A stretch of DNA of 30,774 nucleotides, from NCBI GenBank assembly GCA_013911195.1, contig JACETS010000007.1:1-30774 (forward strand), written 5' to 3'. Shown here one piece after another: positions 17,520-25,549 of the stretch. The stretch comes from Verrucomicrobiales bacterium (GTDB lineage: Bacteria > Verrucomicrobiota > Verrucomicrobiia > Verrucomicrobiales > DEV007). Positions within the stretch are counted from its first letter, which is position 1; every line of letters begins with the position of its first letter. The position numbers and the translations under genes were made by a program. The notes beneath the pieces were generated by a model. It saw only the letters and a list, made by a program, of their open reading frames with translations. It ran no database searches and was not told the origin of the DNA.

Positions 17520-18578
17520 TCAGAGCTTTTCGGCAGCTTCAAAAATTAAATTTTCGGTTGTTTCCCAGTCAATACATTTATCTGTGATTGATTGACCATA
17601 AACAAGAGAATCTAGTGCTTGAGGAATTTTTTGATTTCCTGCAATAAGATTGGATTCGAGCATTGCTCCGATGATTGTACTGTCGCCTTCCAAACGTTGA
17701 TCTACAATGTTCCTGAAAACAGACGGTTGATTGTTATGGTCCTTTTGAGAATTGTCGTGGCTAGCATCTATCATCACTGCAGGGTGAAGGCCTTTCTCTT
17801 TAAGTTTTTCAACAGCCTCATTAACATGTTTTTTATCATAGTTGGGCCCTTCTTCGCCGCCTCGTAAAATAACATGGCAGTGTGGATTGCCATTAGTAGA
17901 CACTGCAGAAGCGATGCCCTCAGGGCTAATTCCTAAAAATGTTTGAGGGCTTGTCGCGGCTTTTATCGCATTAATGGCCGGAATCACAGATCCATTTGTA
18001 GCGTTTTTGAAACCTAATGGCATGGAGAGTCCTGAGGCCATTTGACGATGCGTTTGAGATTCAGTGGTCCTAGCTCCAATAGCTGACCAGCTTATTAAAT
18101 CTGCAATATATTGAGGAGTAATGGGATCCAATAACTCAGTTGCTGTAGGAGTTCCAAGATTGACTAAATCACTTAAAAATGTTCGAGCTACTCTCAGACC
18201 TTCTGCAATATTATCTGAGCCATCAAGTTTTGGGTCCATTATTAATCCCTTCCACCCAACAGTTGTTCTGGGCTTCTCAAAATAAACTCGCATCACTAGC
18301 AATAGTTTATCAGATACCTTAGCTGAGAGATTAGTTAATTTTTCTGCATATTCTTTGCCTGCTTCAGTGCAATGAATGGAGCAAGGTCCAAGAATAACCA
18401 ATAACCGAGGGTCTTCACCGAAAATAATATCATTGATTTTCTTTCTTGAATCAGCAATGAAGTTTTCTTGTTCTTCAGTTCTTTTTATCTCGTGGCAAAG
18501 AAGTGCCGGAGCTGGTAGAGGAAGATTTGATGCAACGTTTAAATCTGAAACTCTTGTGTTTTTTAATGTATTCATCAT
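17520..18578 (-). CDS. 3-deoxy-7-phosphoheptulonate (DAHP) synthase, class I
   Basis: This enzyme condenses phosphoenolpyruvate with erythrose 4-phosphate, the first step of the shikimate pathway. At 352 residues it has the size of E. coli AroF/G/H, the type I-alpha form. Key segments: VILGPCSIHC (C66, metal ligand), RVYFEKPRTTVGWKGL near 97-112, GARTTESQTHRQMASGLSMP at 168-187, HVILRGG near 235-241, MIDASHDNSQKD (H274) and MLESNL (E308). The feedback-regulated isozyme type (Phe, Tyr or Trp) cannot be read from sequence alone, so no allele symbol is given. Two adjacent ATGs (18578, 18575) compete for the start; no Shine-Dalgarno. It begins 31 bases after the RodZ-like gene, and a small AGTCTT/AAGACT inverted repeat (18590-18604) sits in the gap. 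Confidence 0.95.
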   Translation of the reverse strand: MMNTLKNTRVSDLNVASNLPLPAPALLCHEIKRTEEQENFIADSRKKINDIIFGEDPRLLVILGPCSIHCTEAGKEYAEKLTNLSAKVSDKLLLVMRVYFEKPRTTVGWKGLIMDPKLDGSDNIAEGLRVARTFLSDLVNLGTPTATELLDPITPQYIADLISWSAIGARTTESQTHRQMASGLSMPLGFKNATNGSVIPAINAIKAATSPQTFLGISPEGIASAVSTNGNPHCHVILRGGEEGPNYDKKHVNEAVEKLKEKGLHPAVMIDASHDNSQKDHNNQPSVFRNIVDQRLEGDSTIIGAMLESNLIAGNQKIPQALDSLVYGQSITDKCIDWETTENLIFEAAEKL

Positions 18579-18609
18579 TATTAATAATTAGTCTTTTGAA
18601 GACTGAAAA

Positions 18610-19260
18610 TTATCCAAATGTGGAAAAGGCAACGGGCTGTTCCGTCGAAGGGTCCTTTTCAATAGGAATCGCTTTGGGAGCTGGTTTTATGCTATTTTGA
18701 TCTTCTGCTTTTTCCAGAAGACTTTCATCTGGTGAATTTTTCTCAGTTTTAATTTCAGAGCCCTGTTCTAAAATTAAACTTTCGGCAATAGATTTGATTT
18801 CGTTGTTATCCTCAGCGTTAGGAGTATAGAGTTCTGGCGTAATGTTAATATTTTTTTCTGACTTATAATTATTTAGAACAATTATTGATGGTACACCTAT
18901 AATTAAAATAGTAACCGCAGCTGCAAGAGTAATCGGTGATGCATTTTTTGATTCATCTTTTTCCAGATCAGTAAATTCATGATTTGCTGCGGCGCCATGT
19001 AAATAGGCAGCTTCATTATCATTCTCATTAAAAAATGCTTTTATTTCGTTCAGAAAAATTTTTGGATCGATTTGAAGATGTTTGCAATAAAGCTTAAGGA
19101 AACTTTCTGCATAAATAGAGTTTGGAAAATCTGAAAAATTACTCGTCTCTAAATTTTCAATCGCTTCTGAAGGTATCCTTGTAACAATCGACATTTCCTC
19201 GATACTTAGTTCGAGGCATTCGCGAGCTTCACTCAGCTTTTTGCCAATCGTATTATCCAT
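18610..19260 (-). CDS. RodZ-like HTH protein with one transmembrane segment
   Basis: An N-terminal helix-turn-helix of the RodZ/HTH_25 type (TIGKKLSEARECLELSIEEM, then IPSEAIENLETSNFSDFP and YAESFLKLYCKHLQ) covers about residues 4-65. One membrane segment follows at about 107-128 (ITLAAAVTILIIGVPSIIVL), then an acidic low-complexity tail of about 90 residues. RodZ links MreB to the cell wall; the usual C-terminal beta domain (DUF4115) is not recognisable here, so the call is RodZ-like only. I place the start at the ATG at 19260 because AAAGGAA lies just upstream; the ATG at 19281 would add 7 residues (MAPRKGT). It sits 78 bases after ftsK, consistent with a division/shape cluster. Confidence 0.72.
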   Translation of the reverse strand: MDNTIGKKLSEARECLELSIEEMSIVTRIPSEAIENLETSNFSDFPNSIYAESFLKLYCKHLQIDPKIFLNEIKAFFNENDNEAAYLHGAAANHEFTDLEKDESKNASPITLAAAVTILIIGVPSIIVLNNYKSEKNINITPELYTPNAEDNNEIKSIAESLILEQGSEIKTEKNSPDESLLEKAEDQNSIKPAPKAIPIEKDPSTEQPVAFSTFG

Positions 19261-19338
19261 GGTTCCTTTTCTCGGAGCCATTTGTCCACTTTAATGTGGG
19301 AGGGGTAAATAACTCCGGGGGGGAACATTATAAACGAT

Positions 19339-22077
19339 CTAGTTTGCCAAATCGACTAAAATTTCTCTTGGTTTTGCGCCTTCACCAGGGCCAATAATCC
19401 CGCGCATTTCAAGAATATCCATCATTCTGGCAGCCCGAGTGTAGCCTAAACGAAGCCTCCTCTGAAGTAATGAAGTGGATGCACGTCTCTCAACCTGAAT
19501 GACTTCTAGGCATTTTTCTATGATTTCCTCGTCTTCATCTGAGACATCATCATCATCATCATTATTACCATTGATTTTCTCTTCAATTTCTTGAGCAAAT
19601 ATTGGGCTGGCTTGATTTGAGCAAAATTCAACAACCGACACACATTCTTCGTCAGTAATTAAAGCTCCCTGAGCTCTGCTTAACTGTGCACTGCCAGGGG
19701 GTAAATAAAGCATGTCTCCTTTTCCAACCAATTTTTCTGCACCCTTATTATCAAGTATCACCCTACTGTCTAAAGAAGATGAAACTTGGAATGCAATTCT
19801 AGAAGGAATATTAGCTTTAATTATACCAGTGACGACATCTGCTCTTGGTGTTTGTGTCGCTATGATGAGATGGATTCCAGCAGCTCTTGCTTTTTGTGCG
19901 ATTCTTGCTATGGCCTGTTCTACATCAGCGGGTGCAGTTTGCATTAAATCAGCCAACTCATCAATAATAACCACAATGTAGGGGAGTCTTTCAGGAATTT
20001 TTTCTTCATCTATATCAGATGTTCCTATTGAATCCTCGATCTCTTTATTTCTTTGAGTCTCTTCTTTACTGGATTTTGAATCTAATAGAATATCTTCGCT
20101 GTGAGTCGTAGGTTTAATATCAGAGTCAACGCCGGAGGAGCCTTGAACTTCATTCCATTCACCCTCGTTTTCACCTTCCTCATATTCGACTTCTACTTCG
20201 ACCTCTTCATATTCGTACTCCCAAGAATCATCATCATTTGTTTGATTCTTTTTTTCTTGGATGTTGTCAAAATCTAATTGTGATTGACCAGTCCTATCAA
20301 AGAATTCACCAGAATCGGAATCTTCTTCGTTAATTTTCTGACGTTCGTTAAAGGCATCAAAATTTCGAATATTTAGTTTCGCAAAGAGTTGGTAACGTCT
20401 TTCCATCTCATTAACGACCCATCGTAATGCTAAAATTACCTTCTTCGAATCAGTTACGACTGGCACAATTTGATGAGGTAAGTCGTTGTAAACTTGCATT
20501 TCAACAACCTTTGGATCAATCATGATAAAGCGAAGTTCATCAGGAGTAAATCTGTAAAGCATGCTTGCAATAATTCCATTAATACAAACAGACTTTCCGG
20601 CCCCAGTTGCACCCGCTACTAATAGATGTGGCATTTTAGCTAAATCGCCAATTACAGTTTTACCGTAAACATCTTTTCCAAGTGCAATTGGAATTTTGTG
20701 TTTTGGATCTAAGAAATCTGGATCCTCAAACAATTCTCTTAGAGGAACAGTTATTTTTTCATTATTTGCAATCTCGATTCCGACAGTGTCTTTTCCAGGT
20801 ATTGGCGCCAAAATGTTTATTCTTTCAGCCTTAGTTGCTCTAGCTATGTCTGCTTCCAGAGCTGTTATTCTATTAACCCTAAGCCCTTTACTGGGATAAA
20901 TCTCATATCTTGTAATTGTAGGTCCTCTAGTAATATCTCCAGCAGATACTGGAACCTTAAAATGATCCAATGTTTCAACTATCGTTTTTTGAGTTTGAAT
21001 TAATAGGTTTTTATCGGTTGGTTTACGGTCGGTTTGAGTCCCGTAATTTAGTAACTCTATTTCGGGTAACTGGTAGCCAGGGAATTGAATTTCTTTTGTG
21101 TCGCTAAAGTCATTTCCACCCTTACTGTTTTGATTTGATTTATTTGCTGCTAAAACTTCGGCAATTGAAGGTTTTTTTTGTGAGATTTCTTCTGGAGATC
21201 GAAAAGAAGCATCAAAGATTTTTGGCTCTGCAATTACTGGTGGATCTTCTTTAGCTTCCGATTCAATAATTTCGTCAGAGATATTATCTATGTTAATTTT
21301 TGGCTCAATTTCAGAATCATTCTCGATTGTGTCATTAAGCGATTTTGAAACAGATTTTTTTTGGCTTTCATCAATTTCCGATTTGCCAATTTTTTTCTCT
21401 ATTCGGCGATGTTCTTTTTCTAGCCTCTTTTTTTGAATGAGTAACTTTTTAGTTTCATCAGCTTTTGTAAAGGCTCTGTTTTCTCGCCACTCATTTAAAG
21501 ATTTTAATGAGCGTATTCCGGCTTTTACAATTTGGGCTGGGTGGACTCTAGTAATCAACATACCTCCCGAACAGTAGGCTGTTAGCATAATAATAGAGGA
21601 ACCAACATTTCCAGTCATTCCAATTAGTTTTTCGCCCAAGAATTCACCAATGATTCCTCCGGTACCTGATATATTAAAATGACCTGATTGAAGAATCCAA
21701 TTTTGATAATGTAGCAAACATGATCCTGATATTAGAAAAAGCGCAAATCCAATAATTTCAAATTTTGATAAATTTTCTAGTTTGAATAATCTTTTTGACC
21801 CTAACCAAATTAACATGACTGGAATTAGGTAACTTGTGATTCCAAATGTGTAGAATGAGATCCCTGCCCAAACAGCTCCTGGCGGTCCTATGAAATTGGT
21901 CGCTGGTCTAGTTGGGTTTGTAGTGTGGCTAAATGGAACCCAAGTCGGTAAATCACTTAGAGAAAATGATATTAAAGATAATAAATAGATGACGCCAAAG
22001 CCAATGAGTCCACAACTTACTAAATGAGAATTAGAGATTTCGAACTCTTTTTTTTGCTTACGTCTATTTTTAGGCAT
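19339..22077 (-). CDS. ftsK: DNA translocase FtsK/SpoIIIE
   Basis: This is a septum-anchored dsDNA translocase that clears and resolves chromosome ends at division. Of 912 residues, 1-175 hold about four membrane segments, 180-330 a charged linker, 340-480 the alpha domain (GPTITRYEIYPSKGLRVNRI, APIPGKDTVGIEI), and 481-830 the RecA-like motor with Walker A GATGAGKSV (489-497, K495) and Walker B IVVIIDELADLM (D706, E707). The DNA-reading gamma winged helix is at 852-910 (RRASTSLLQRRLRLGYTRAA). Two unusual acidic regions are present: an insertion of about 115 residues at 582-697 between Walker A and B, and an Asp-rich linker at 837-852 before gamma. ATG start without Shine-Dalgarno; the divergent DUF2064 gene lies 124 bases away. 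Confidence 0.95.
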   Translation of the reverse strand: MPKNRRKQKKEFEISNSHLVSCGLIGFGVIYLLSLISFSLSDLPTWVPFSHTTNPTRPATNFIGPPGAVWAGISFYTFGITSYLIPVMLIWLGSKRLFKLENLSKFEIIGFALFLISGSCLLHYQNWILQSGHFNISGTGGIIGEFLGEKLIGMTGNVGSSIIMLTAYCSGGMLITRVHPAQIVKAGIRSLKSLNEWRENRAFTKADETKKLLIQKKRLEKEHRRIEKKIGKSEIDESQKKSVSKSLNDTIENDSEIEPKINIDNISDEIIESEAKEDPPVIAEPKIFDASFRSPEEISQKKPSIAEVLAANKSNQNSKGGNDFSDTKEIQFPGYQLPEIELLNYGTQTDRKPTDKNLLIQTQKTIVETLDHFKVPVSAGDITRGPTITRYEIYPSKGLRVNRITALEADIARATKAERINILAPIPGKDTVGIEIANNEKITVPLRELFEDPDFLDPKHKIPIALGKDVYGKTVIGDLAKMPHLLVAGATGAGKSVCINGIIASMLYRFTPDELRFIMIDPKVVEMQVYNDLPHQIVPVVTDSKKVILALRWVVNEMERRYQLFAKLNIRNFDAFNERQKINEEDSDSGEFFDRTGQSQLDFDNIQEKKNQTNDDDSWEYEYEEVEVEVEYEEGENEGEWNEVQGSSGVDSDIKPTTHSEDILLDSKSSKEETQRNKEIEDSIGTSDIDEEKIPERLPYIVVIIDELADLMQTAPADVEQAIARIAQKARAAGIHLIIATQTPRADVVTGIIKANIPSRIAFQVSSSLDSRVILDNKGAEKLVGKGDMLYLPPGSAQLSRAQGALITDEECVSVVEFCSNQASPIFAQEIEEKINGNNDDDDDVSDEDEEIIEKCLEVIQVERRASTSLLQRRLRLGYTRAARMMDILEMRGIIGPGEGAKPREILVDLAN

Positions 22078-22201
22078 AAAAAATTATAAAAAGTTTTACA
22101 AACTCACTATATAAACATGAGATGTTTTTAAATTTTACTCGAAAAATACTTAACAATCAAAAAATATCTTATATTTATAATAATTAACATCTTTAATATA
22201 A
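22078..22201. other. Divergent AT-rich intergenic region (ftsK / DUF2064)
   Basis: These 124 bases are almost entirely A and T and must hold promoters for both directions. On the plus strand a TATAAT (22176-22181) is preceded by TTAACA (22150-22155), but the 20-base spacer is longer than ideal. No operator-like repeat is visible. Confidence 0.3.
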
Positions 22202-22864
22202 TTGACTGATATTCTCGTTATTTTTATCAAATGGCCTGAGCCCGGCATGGTTAAAACCCGTATTGGGCGGGTTTTAGGTCATGATAAAGCTGCAAAACTT
22301 TATCGTTACATGGTTTCAAGGGTGATTGAGAATCTTTCTCCCTTGCTTACTAAAGACATGAAGATTTGTTGGTATTTTGATTCTATTTCAAAAACTAGAG
22401 AGGTTAAGAATTGGATTAAAAATGAGATGTATGCCCTAAATATTAATGATTTAAGTAATCAAATCTTTTGCCACCAAGTTGGCAGTGATCTTGGAGAAAA
22501 GCTTCAATTTGTCTTTAACAAATATTTGTCAGAGGGTTTTGACAGGGTTTTGGCCATAGGTTCAGACTGCATTACGATTAGTGATAAAATTATTTTGGAA
22601 GCCTTTGAATCCATCGGGAGGCGAAATGAACTTGTTTTCGGGCCTTGTTCAGATGGTGGATACTATCTTGTAGGAATGAATGATTTTAGAGCTTCTTTGG
22701 TTTTTGATGGTGTTCCATGGAGTACGGATCATGTTCTTGAAACAAGCTTAATGATTGCCCAAAAGAATCAATTAGGTGTGACTTTGCTTGAAGAGCTTAA
22801 TGATTTGGATTCTCCTCAAGATTTAGAAAAATCACGTATTAATCTATTTGATTTTGAATGTTGA
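22202..22864 (+). CDS. DUF2064 / TIGR04282-type GT-A glycosyltransferase-like protein
   Basis: At 220 residues it has the nucleotidyl- and glycosyl-transferase A fold of the DUF2064 group. The N-terminal nucleotide-binding signature is PEPGMVKTRIG (12-22), the metal-site DxD equivalent is GSDCITIS (120-127), and SDGGYYLVGMND (150-161) is the conserved acceptor-side motif. TIGR04282 members are named for arsenosugar biosynthesis because they often neighbour ArsS. No ArsS or other arsenic gene is seen here, so the substrate is left open. The start is a TTG; the family begins within a few residues of this point and no ATG or GTG fits. A Tat-signal oxidoreductase follows 54 bases downstream. Confidence 0.78.
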   Translation: MTDILVIFIKWPEPGMVKTRIGRVLGHDKAAKLYRYMVSRVIENLSPLLTKDMKICWYFDSISKTREVKNWIKNEMYALNINDLSNQIFCHQVGSDLGEKLQFVFNKYLSEGFDRVLAIGSDCITISDKIILEAFESIGRRNELVFGPCSDGGYYLVGMNDFRASLVFDGVPWSTDHVLETSLMIAQKNQLGVTLLEELNDLDSPQDLEKSRINLFDFEC

Positions 22865-22918
22865 GATTATCATTAAGATATTGCATCATTATTCCTTAAT
22901 AATTATTTTTTAAAAGTG

Positions 22919-24232
22919 ATGAAAAATTATTCTAGAAGAAAATTTATCAAATCCGCTTCAATTGGAGTACTTGGTTTTCAAGTTGTTCCTAGTCGTGTTT
23001 TCGGTGCGAATGATCGAGTGGCATTAGCTGGAATAGGAGCTGGAGGCAAAGGTTCTAGCGACATAGCAGGTGCACATGCTGCCGGAGCTGATGTGGTAGG
23101 ATTGTGTGATGTTGATAAGGGTCGCTTGAATCAAGCAGTAAAAAAATACCCCGGCTCTAAAGGGTTTACTGATTACAGGAAGTTGTTTGATGAACTAGGA
23201 AAGAGTATTGATGCTGTTACAGTTTCAACACCAGATCACATGCACTTCCATGCAGCCTTGCGTGCTGTACAGATGGGTAAGCATACATATGTTCAAAAAC
23301 CATTGACGCACTCGATTTGGGAAGCTAGACAATTGGCTTTAGAAGCAGAAAAGAATAAAGTTATAACACAGATGGGTAATCAGGCTCACGCTGGTGAACC
23401 GATTCGTCGCGCAGTTGAGTTGATTCGTTCTGGGGTTATTGGAAAAGTTAAAGAAGTTCATGCTTGGACTAATCGCCCTATATGGCCGCAGGGTTTAAAA
23501 GATAAGCTGCCTGCTCAGGAAGTTCCTAAAAATATGAATTGGGATCAATGGATTGGTCCTGCTCCGATGAGACCATATAATCCAGGTTATGCTCCATTCA
23601 AATGGAGAGGTTGGTGGGACTTTGGTACTGGAGCTTTAGGAGACATGGGTTGTCATATTATGGATATGCCTTTTTGGGCTTTAGACCTAAAGTACCCATC
23701 TGCTGTTGAAGCTAAACAGAATGGTAATTCATTGGAATGTGGTCCTAATAAATCGATAGTCACCTATACTTTTCCAGAAGGTAAATATAGCCATAAAATG
23801 CCATATGTTTGGTATGATGGTGGTTATATGCCTGAACAATCAGTTTTTGAGGGAACCATAGTGAATTCTCAAAACGCTAAGAAGTTTGATCTAATTTTAA
23901 TTGGTGAAAAGGGTAAATTTCTTTTCAACAGAAACAGTACCAAATGGAAAACAACCCCTGAGGGCTTATTGGATGATTTTAATCCAGATAAAACGATACC
24001 GAGGGTTAAAAATGAGGACCAGGAATGGATTGATGCTATTCGTGGTGTAGGTTCAGAGCCGCTCTCAGGTTTTGCTTATTCTGGTCCATTTACAGAGACA
24101 GTCTTACTTGGTAATCTCGCCGTCAGATTAGGTAAAAGAATTGATTGGGATGGAATTAATCTTAAGGCAACTAATGCTCCAGAAGCTGCTGAATTAATTA
24201 AGAGACCTTATCGTAAGGGTTGGGTGGTTTAA
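22919..24232 (+). CDS. Gfo/Idh/MocA family oxidoreductase with Tat signal
   Basis: This is an NAD(P)-dependent sugar or polyol dehydrogenase-type protein of 437 residues. The N-terminus has a twin-arginine signal (YSRRKFIKSASIGVLGFQVV) and so predicts folded export with bound cofactor. The Rossmann motif is VALAGIGAGGKGSSDIAG, and VSTPDHMHFHAALRAVQMGK with YVQKPLTHSIWEARQLA is the family's cofactor and catalytic lysine region. GDMGCHIMDMPFWAL is typical of planctomycete and verrucomicrobial members. The substrate cannot be told; such exported paralogues are usually tied to carbohydrate breakdown. The ATG at 22919 is preceded directly by an in-frame GTG (22916); neither has a Shine-Dalgarno. 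Confidence 0.93.
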   Translation: MKNYSRRKFIKSASIGVLGFQVVPSRVFGANDRVALAGIGAGGKGSSDIAGAHAAGADVVGLCDVDKGRLNQAVKKYPGSKGFTDYRKLFDELGKSIDAVTVSTPDHMHFHAALRAVQMGKHTYVQKPLTHSIWEARQLALEAEKNKVITQMGNQAHAGEPIRRAVELIRSGVIGKVKEVHAWTNRPIWPQGLKDKLPAQEVPKNMNWDQWIGPAPMRPYNPGYAPFKWRGWWDFGTGALGDMGCHIMDMPFWALDLKYPSAVEAKQNGNSLECGPNKSIVTYTFPEGKYSHKMPYVWYDGGYMPEQSVFEGTIVNSQNAKKFDLILIGEKGKFLFNRNSTKWKTTPEGLLDDFNPDKTIPRVKNEDQEWIDAIRGVGSEPLSGFAYSGPFTETVLLGNLAVRLGKRIDWDGINLKATNAPEAAELIKRPYRKGWVV

Positions 24233-24263
24233 ATAATTTTTATAATTTAATTTTTTTAAAATC

Positions 24264-24491
24264 GTGAAGTTAATAATTAATTTCATTTTTATTAGTACTC
24301 TCTTTATATTTTTCTCCAGCTGTAAGTCATCAAAATTGACTTATGATTTTCCAAGTGTTGGTGAGAAAAAAGGCCTTAGAGGCTTTTCGGATAATTTTTC
24401 TGAAAGGTGGACTCGAACAAGGCTTAAATGGGCTGAAAGAGAGGATGAAAAATTCAATCAAATGTTTGAAAGAATGAAAGGAACAAGGTAG
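24264..24491 (+). CDS. Small predicted lipoprotein (75 aa)
   Basis: A hydrophobic leader (residues 3-17) ends in a lipobox-like FFSSC at about 16-20, followed by a short charged chain rich in Arg, Lys, Glu and Trp (RWTRTRLKWAEREDEKFNQM). I do not recognise a family. The GTG start gives a sensible signal peptide. It lies 31 bases after the oxidoreductase on the same strand and 19 bases from the convergent ROK gene, so it is probably the last gene of that unit. Existence is likely from leader and context; function unknown. Confidence 0.55.
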   Translation: MKLIINFIFISTLFIFFSSCKSSKLTYDFPSVGEKKGLRGFSDNFSERWTRTRLKWAEREDEKFNQMFERMKGTR

Positions 24492-24510
24492 GCCTTCAAT
24501 TCTATTTTGA

Positions 24511-25524
24511 TTACAAGAGTTCCATTGCCTTATGAGCAACTCCAATAGCGGCTGCGTAATCTCCTCCAACAGCCCAATCGAATCTCGTCGTTACTCCATG
24601 GGGAGGTATGGGGGAATTAACGTAGAAGGCTGGTGCTCTTTCCTCGAATCCGGCACGCACATGATCGAGATACCAATCTCGAAAACTTGTCTCTGCAAGG
24701 CCGCCGCCGATAACTATTAGTCCTGGATCTAATTCGCTAGCTTGATCACCCATTGCCCATCCCAATATGTGAGCTTGTTGTTTAAAGATTGAGCGTGCTA
24801 AGGGATCTTCTTTTTCGCAAAAATCCCTAAGCTGAAATGCTTTCTCTTGGATGGAGATATCTGTTTTTGAGAGAGGGTGTTCCTGATTTTCTTCTTTGGC
24901 CAACTCAAGCTTTAGTCTTCTTCTCAGTGCCACCAAAGAAACCCAAGCTTCTAAAGACCCAGGCCCTTTACCTGCGCATTCAGGTAGACTTCCATCCTCT
25001 TCTCTGAAGGGTACCGAGATGGCTCCTAACTCCATTGCTAATCCGTTACAGCCCTCATATAGTTGTCCCTTTCCTAGTACGAAACCTCCGCCCAAGCCAG
25101 TGCCAGGAGCAACAAATAATAAGGGGCCATCATGGCCTGGCCGAAGAATCCATTCTCCATAGGCTGCTGCATTTCCATCATTGGTCATATAGCAAGGTCT
25201 ATGTATTTCTTTTGAGAACTCATCTCTAATGTTAGTCCCTACCCAATCTTCATTAAGATTAGCTTGTCCCCAAATAACTCCATTTGAAGAGGGAGCAGGA
25301 ACATCAATGCCGACTGCAGCAACAGTTGAAATATCTACTGAGTTATCAGAGCAAATTGTTTCAAGTGCTAAATGCAACTGTTTGAAAGTGGCTTTAAATC
25401 CATCGCTTCCGTGTGAGCGAAGTTCAACACCTTGACCAATTTGTCTTCCGGTACTGTTAAGTAGAGCGGCCTTTACGGTAGTGCCACCAATATCAAGCCC
25501 GGCGAAATGAGCCGATTCATCCAT
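24511..25524 (-). CDS. ROK family sugar kinase (glucokinase-like)
   Basis: This is an ATP-dependent hexose kinase of the ROK family, 337 residues. The phosphate-1 motif GLDIGGTTVKAALL is at 9-22, the catalytic Asp D116 sits in YMTNDGNAAAYGEW, and the phosphate-2 motif APGTGLGGGF is at 139-148. The usual zinc site is degraded: the His of EIGH is replaced (MELGAISV, A168), and CxCGxxGCxE is reduced to CAGKGPGSLE with a single Cys (C183). No HTH domain is present, so it is a kinase, not a NagC-type repressor. It sits 25 bases after the aldolase gene on the same strand, which supports glucose phosphorylation feeding the adjacent PPi-phosphofructokinase and aldolase. Confidence 0.85.
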   Translation of the reverse strand: MDESAHFAGLDIGGTTVKAALLNSTGRQIGQGVELRSHGSDGFKATFKQLHLALETICSDNSVDISTVAAVGIDVPAPSSNGVIWGQANLNEDWVGTNIRDEFSKEIHRPCYMTNDGNAAAYGEWILRPGHDGPLLFVAPGTGLGGGFVLGKGQLYEGCNGLAMELGAISVPFREEDGSLPECAGKGPGSLEAWVSLVALRRRLKLELAKEENQEHPLSKTDISIQEKAFQLRDFCEKEDPLARSIFKQQAHILGWAMGDQASELDPGLIVIGGGLAETSFRDWYLDHVRAGFEERAPAFYVNSPIPPHGVTTRFDWAVGGDYAAAIGVAHKAMELL

Positions 25525-25549
25525 CTCTTTTAGTTAATTCTGTAAATAT

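Noticed and set aside
19282..19338. G-run with GGAG/CTCC near the ftsK 3' end as a terminator.
   Set aside because: The stem is only 4 bp and no T-run follows in either direction.
19522..19569. CAT/ATC-type microsatellite-like run.
   Set aside because: It codes in frame for the Asp/Glu linker before the FtsK gamma domain and causes no frame break; treated as part of the gene.
22202..22864. Arsenosugar pathway.
   Set aside because: Only the DUF2064 protein is present; no ArsS or other arsenic gene lies nearby, so pathway assignment is unsupported.
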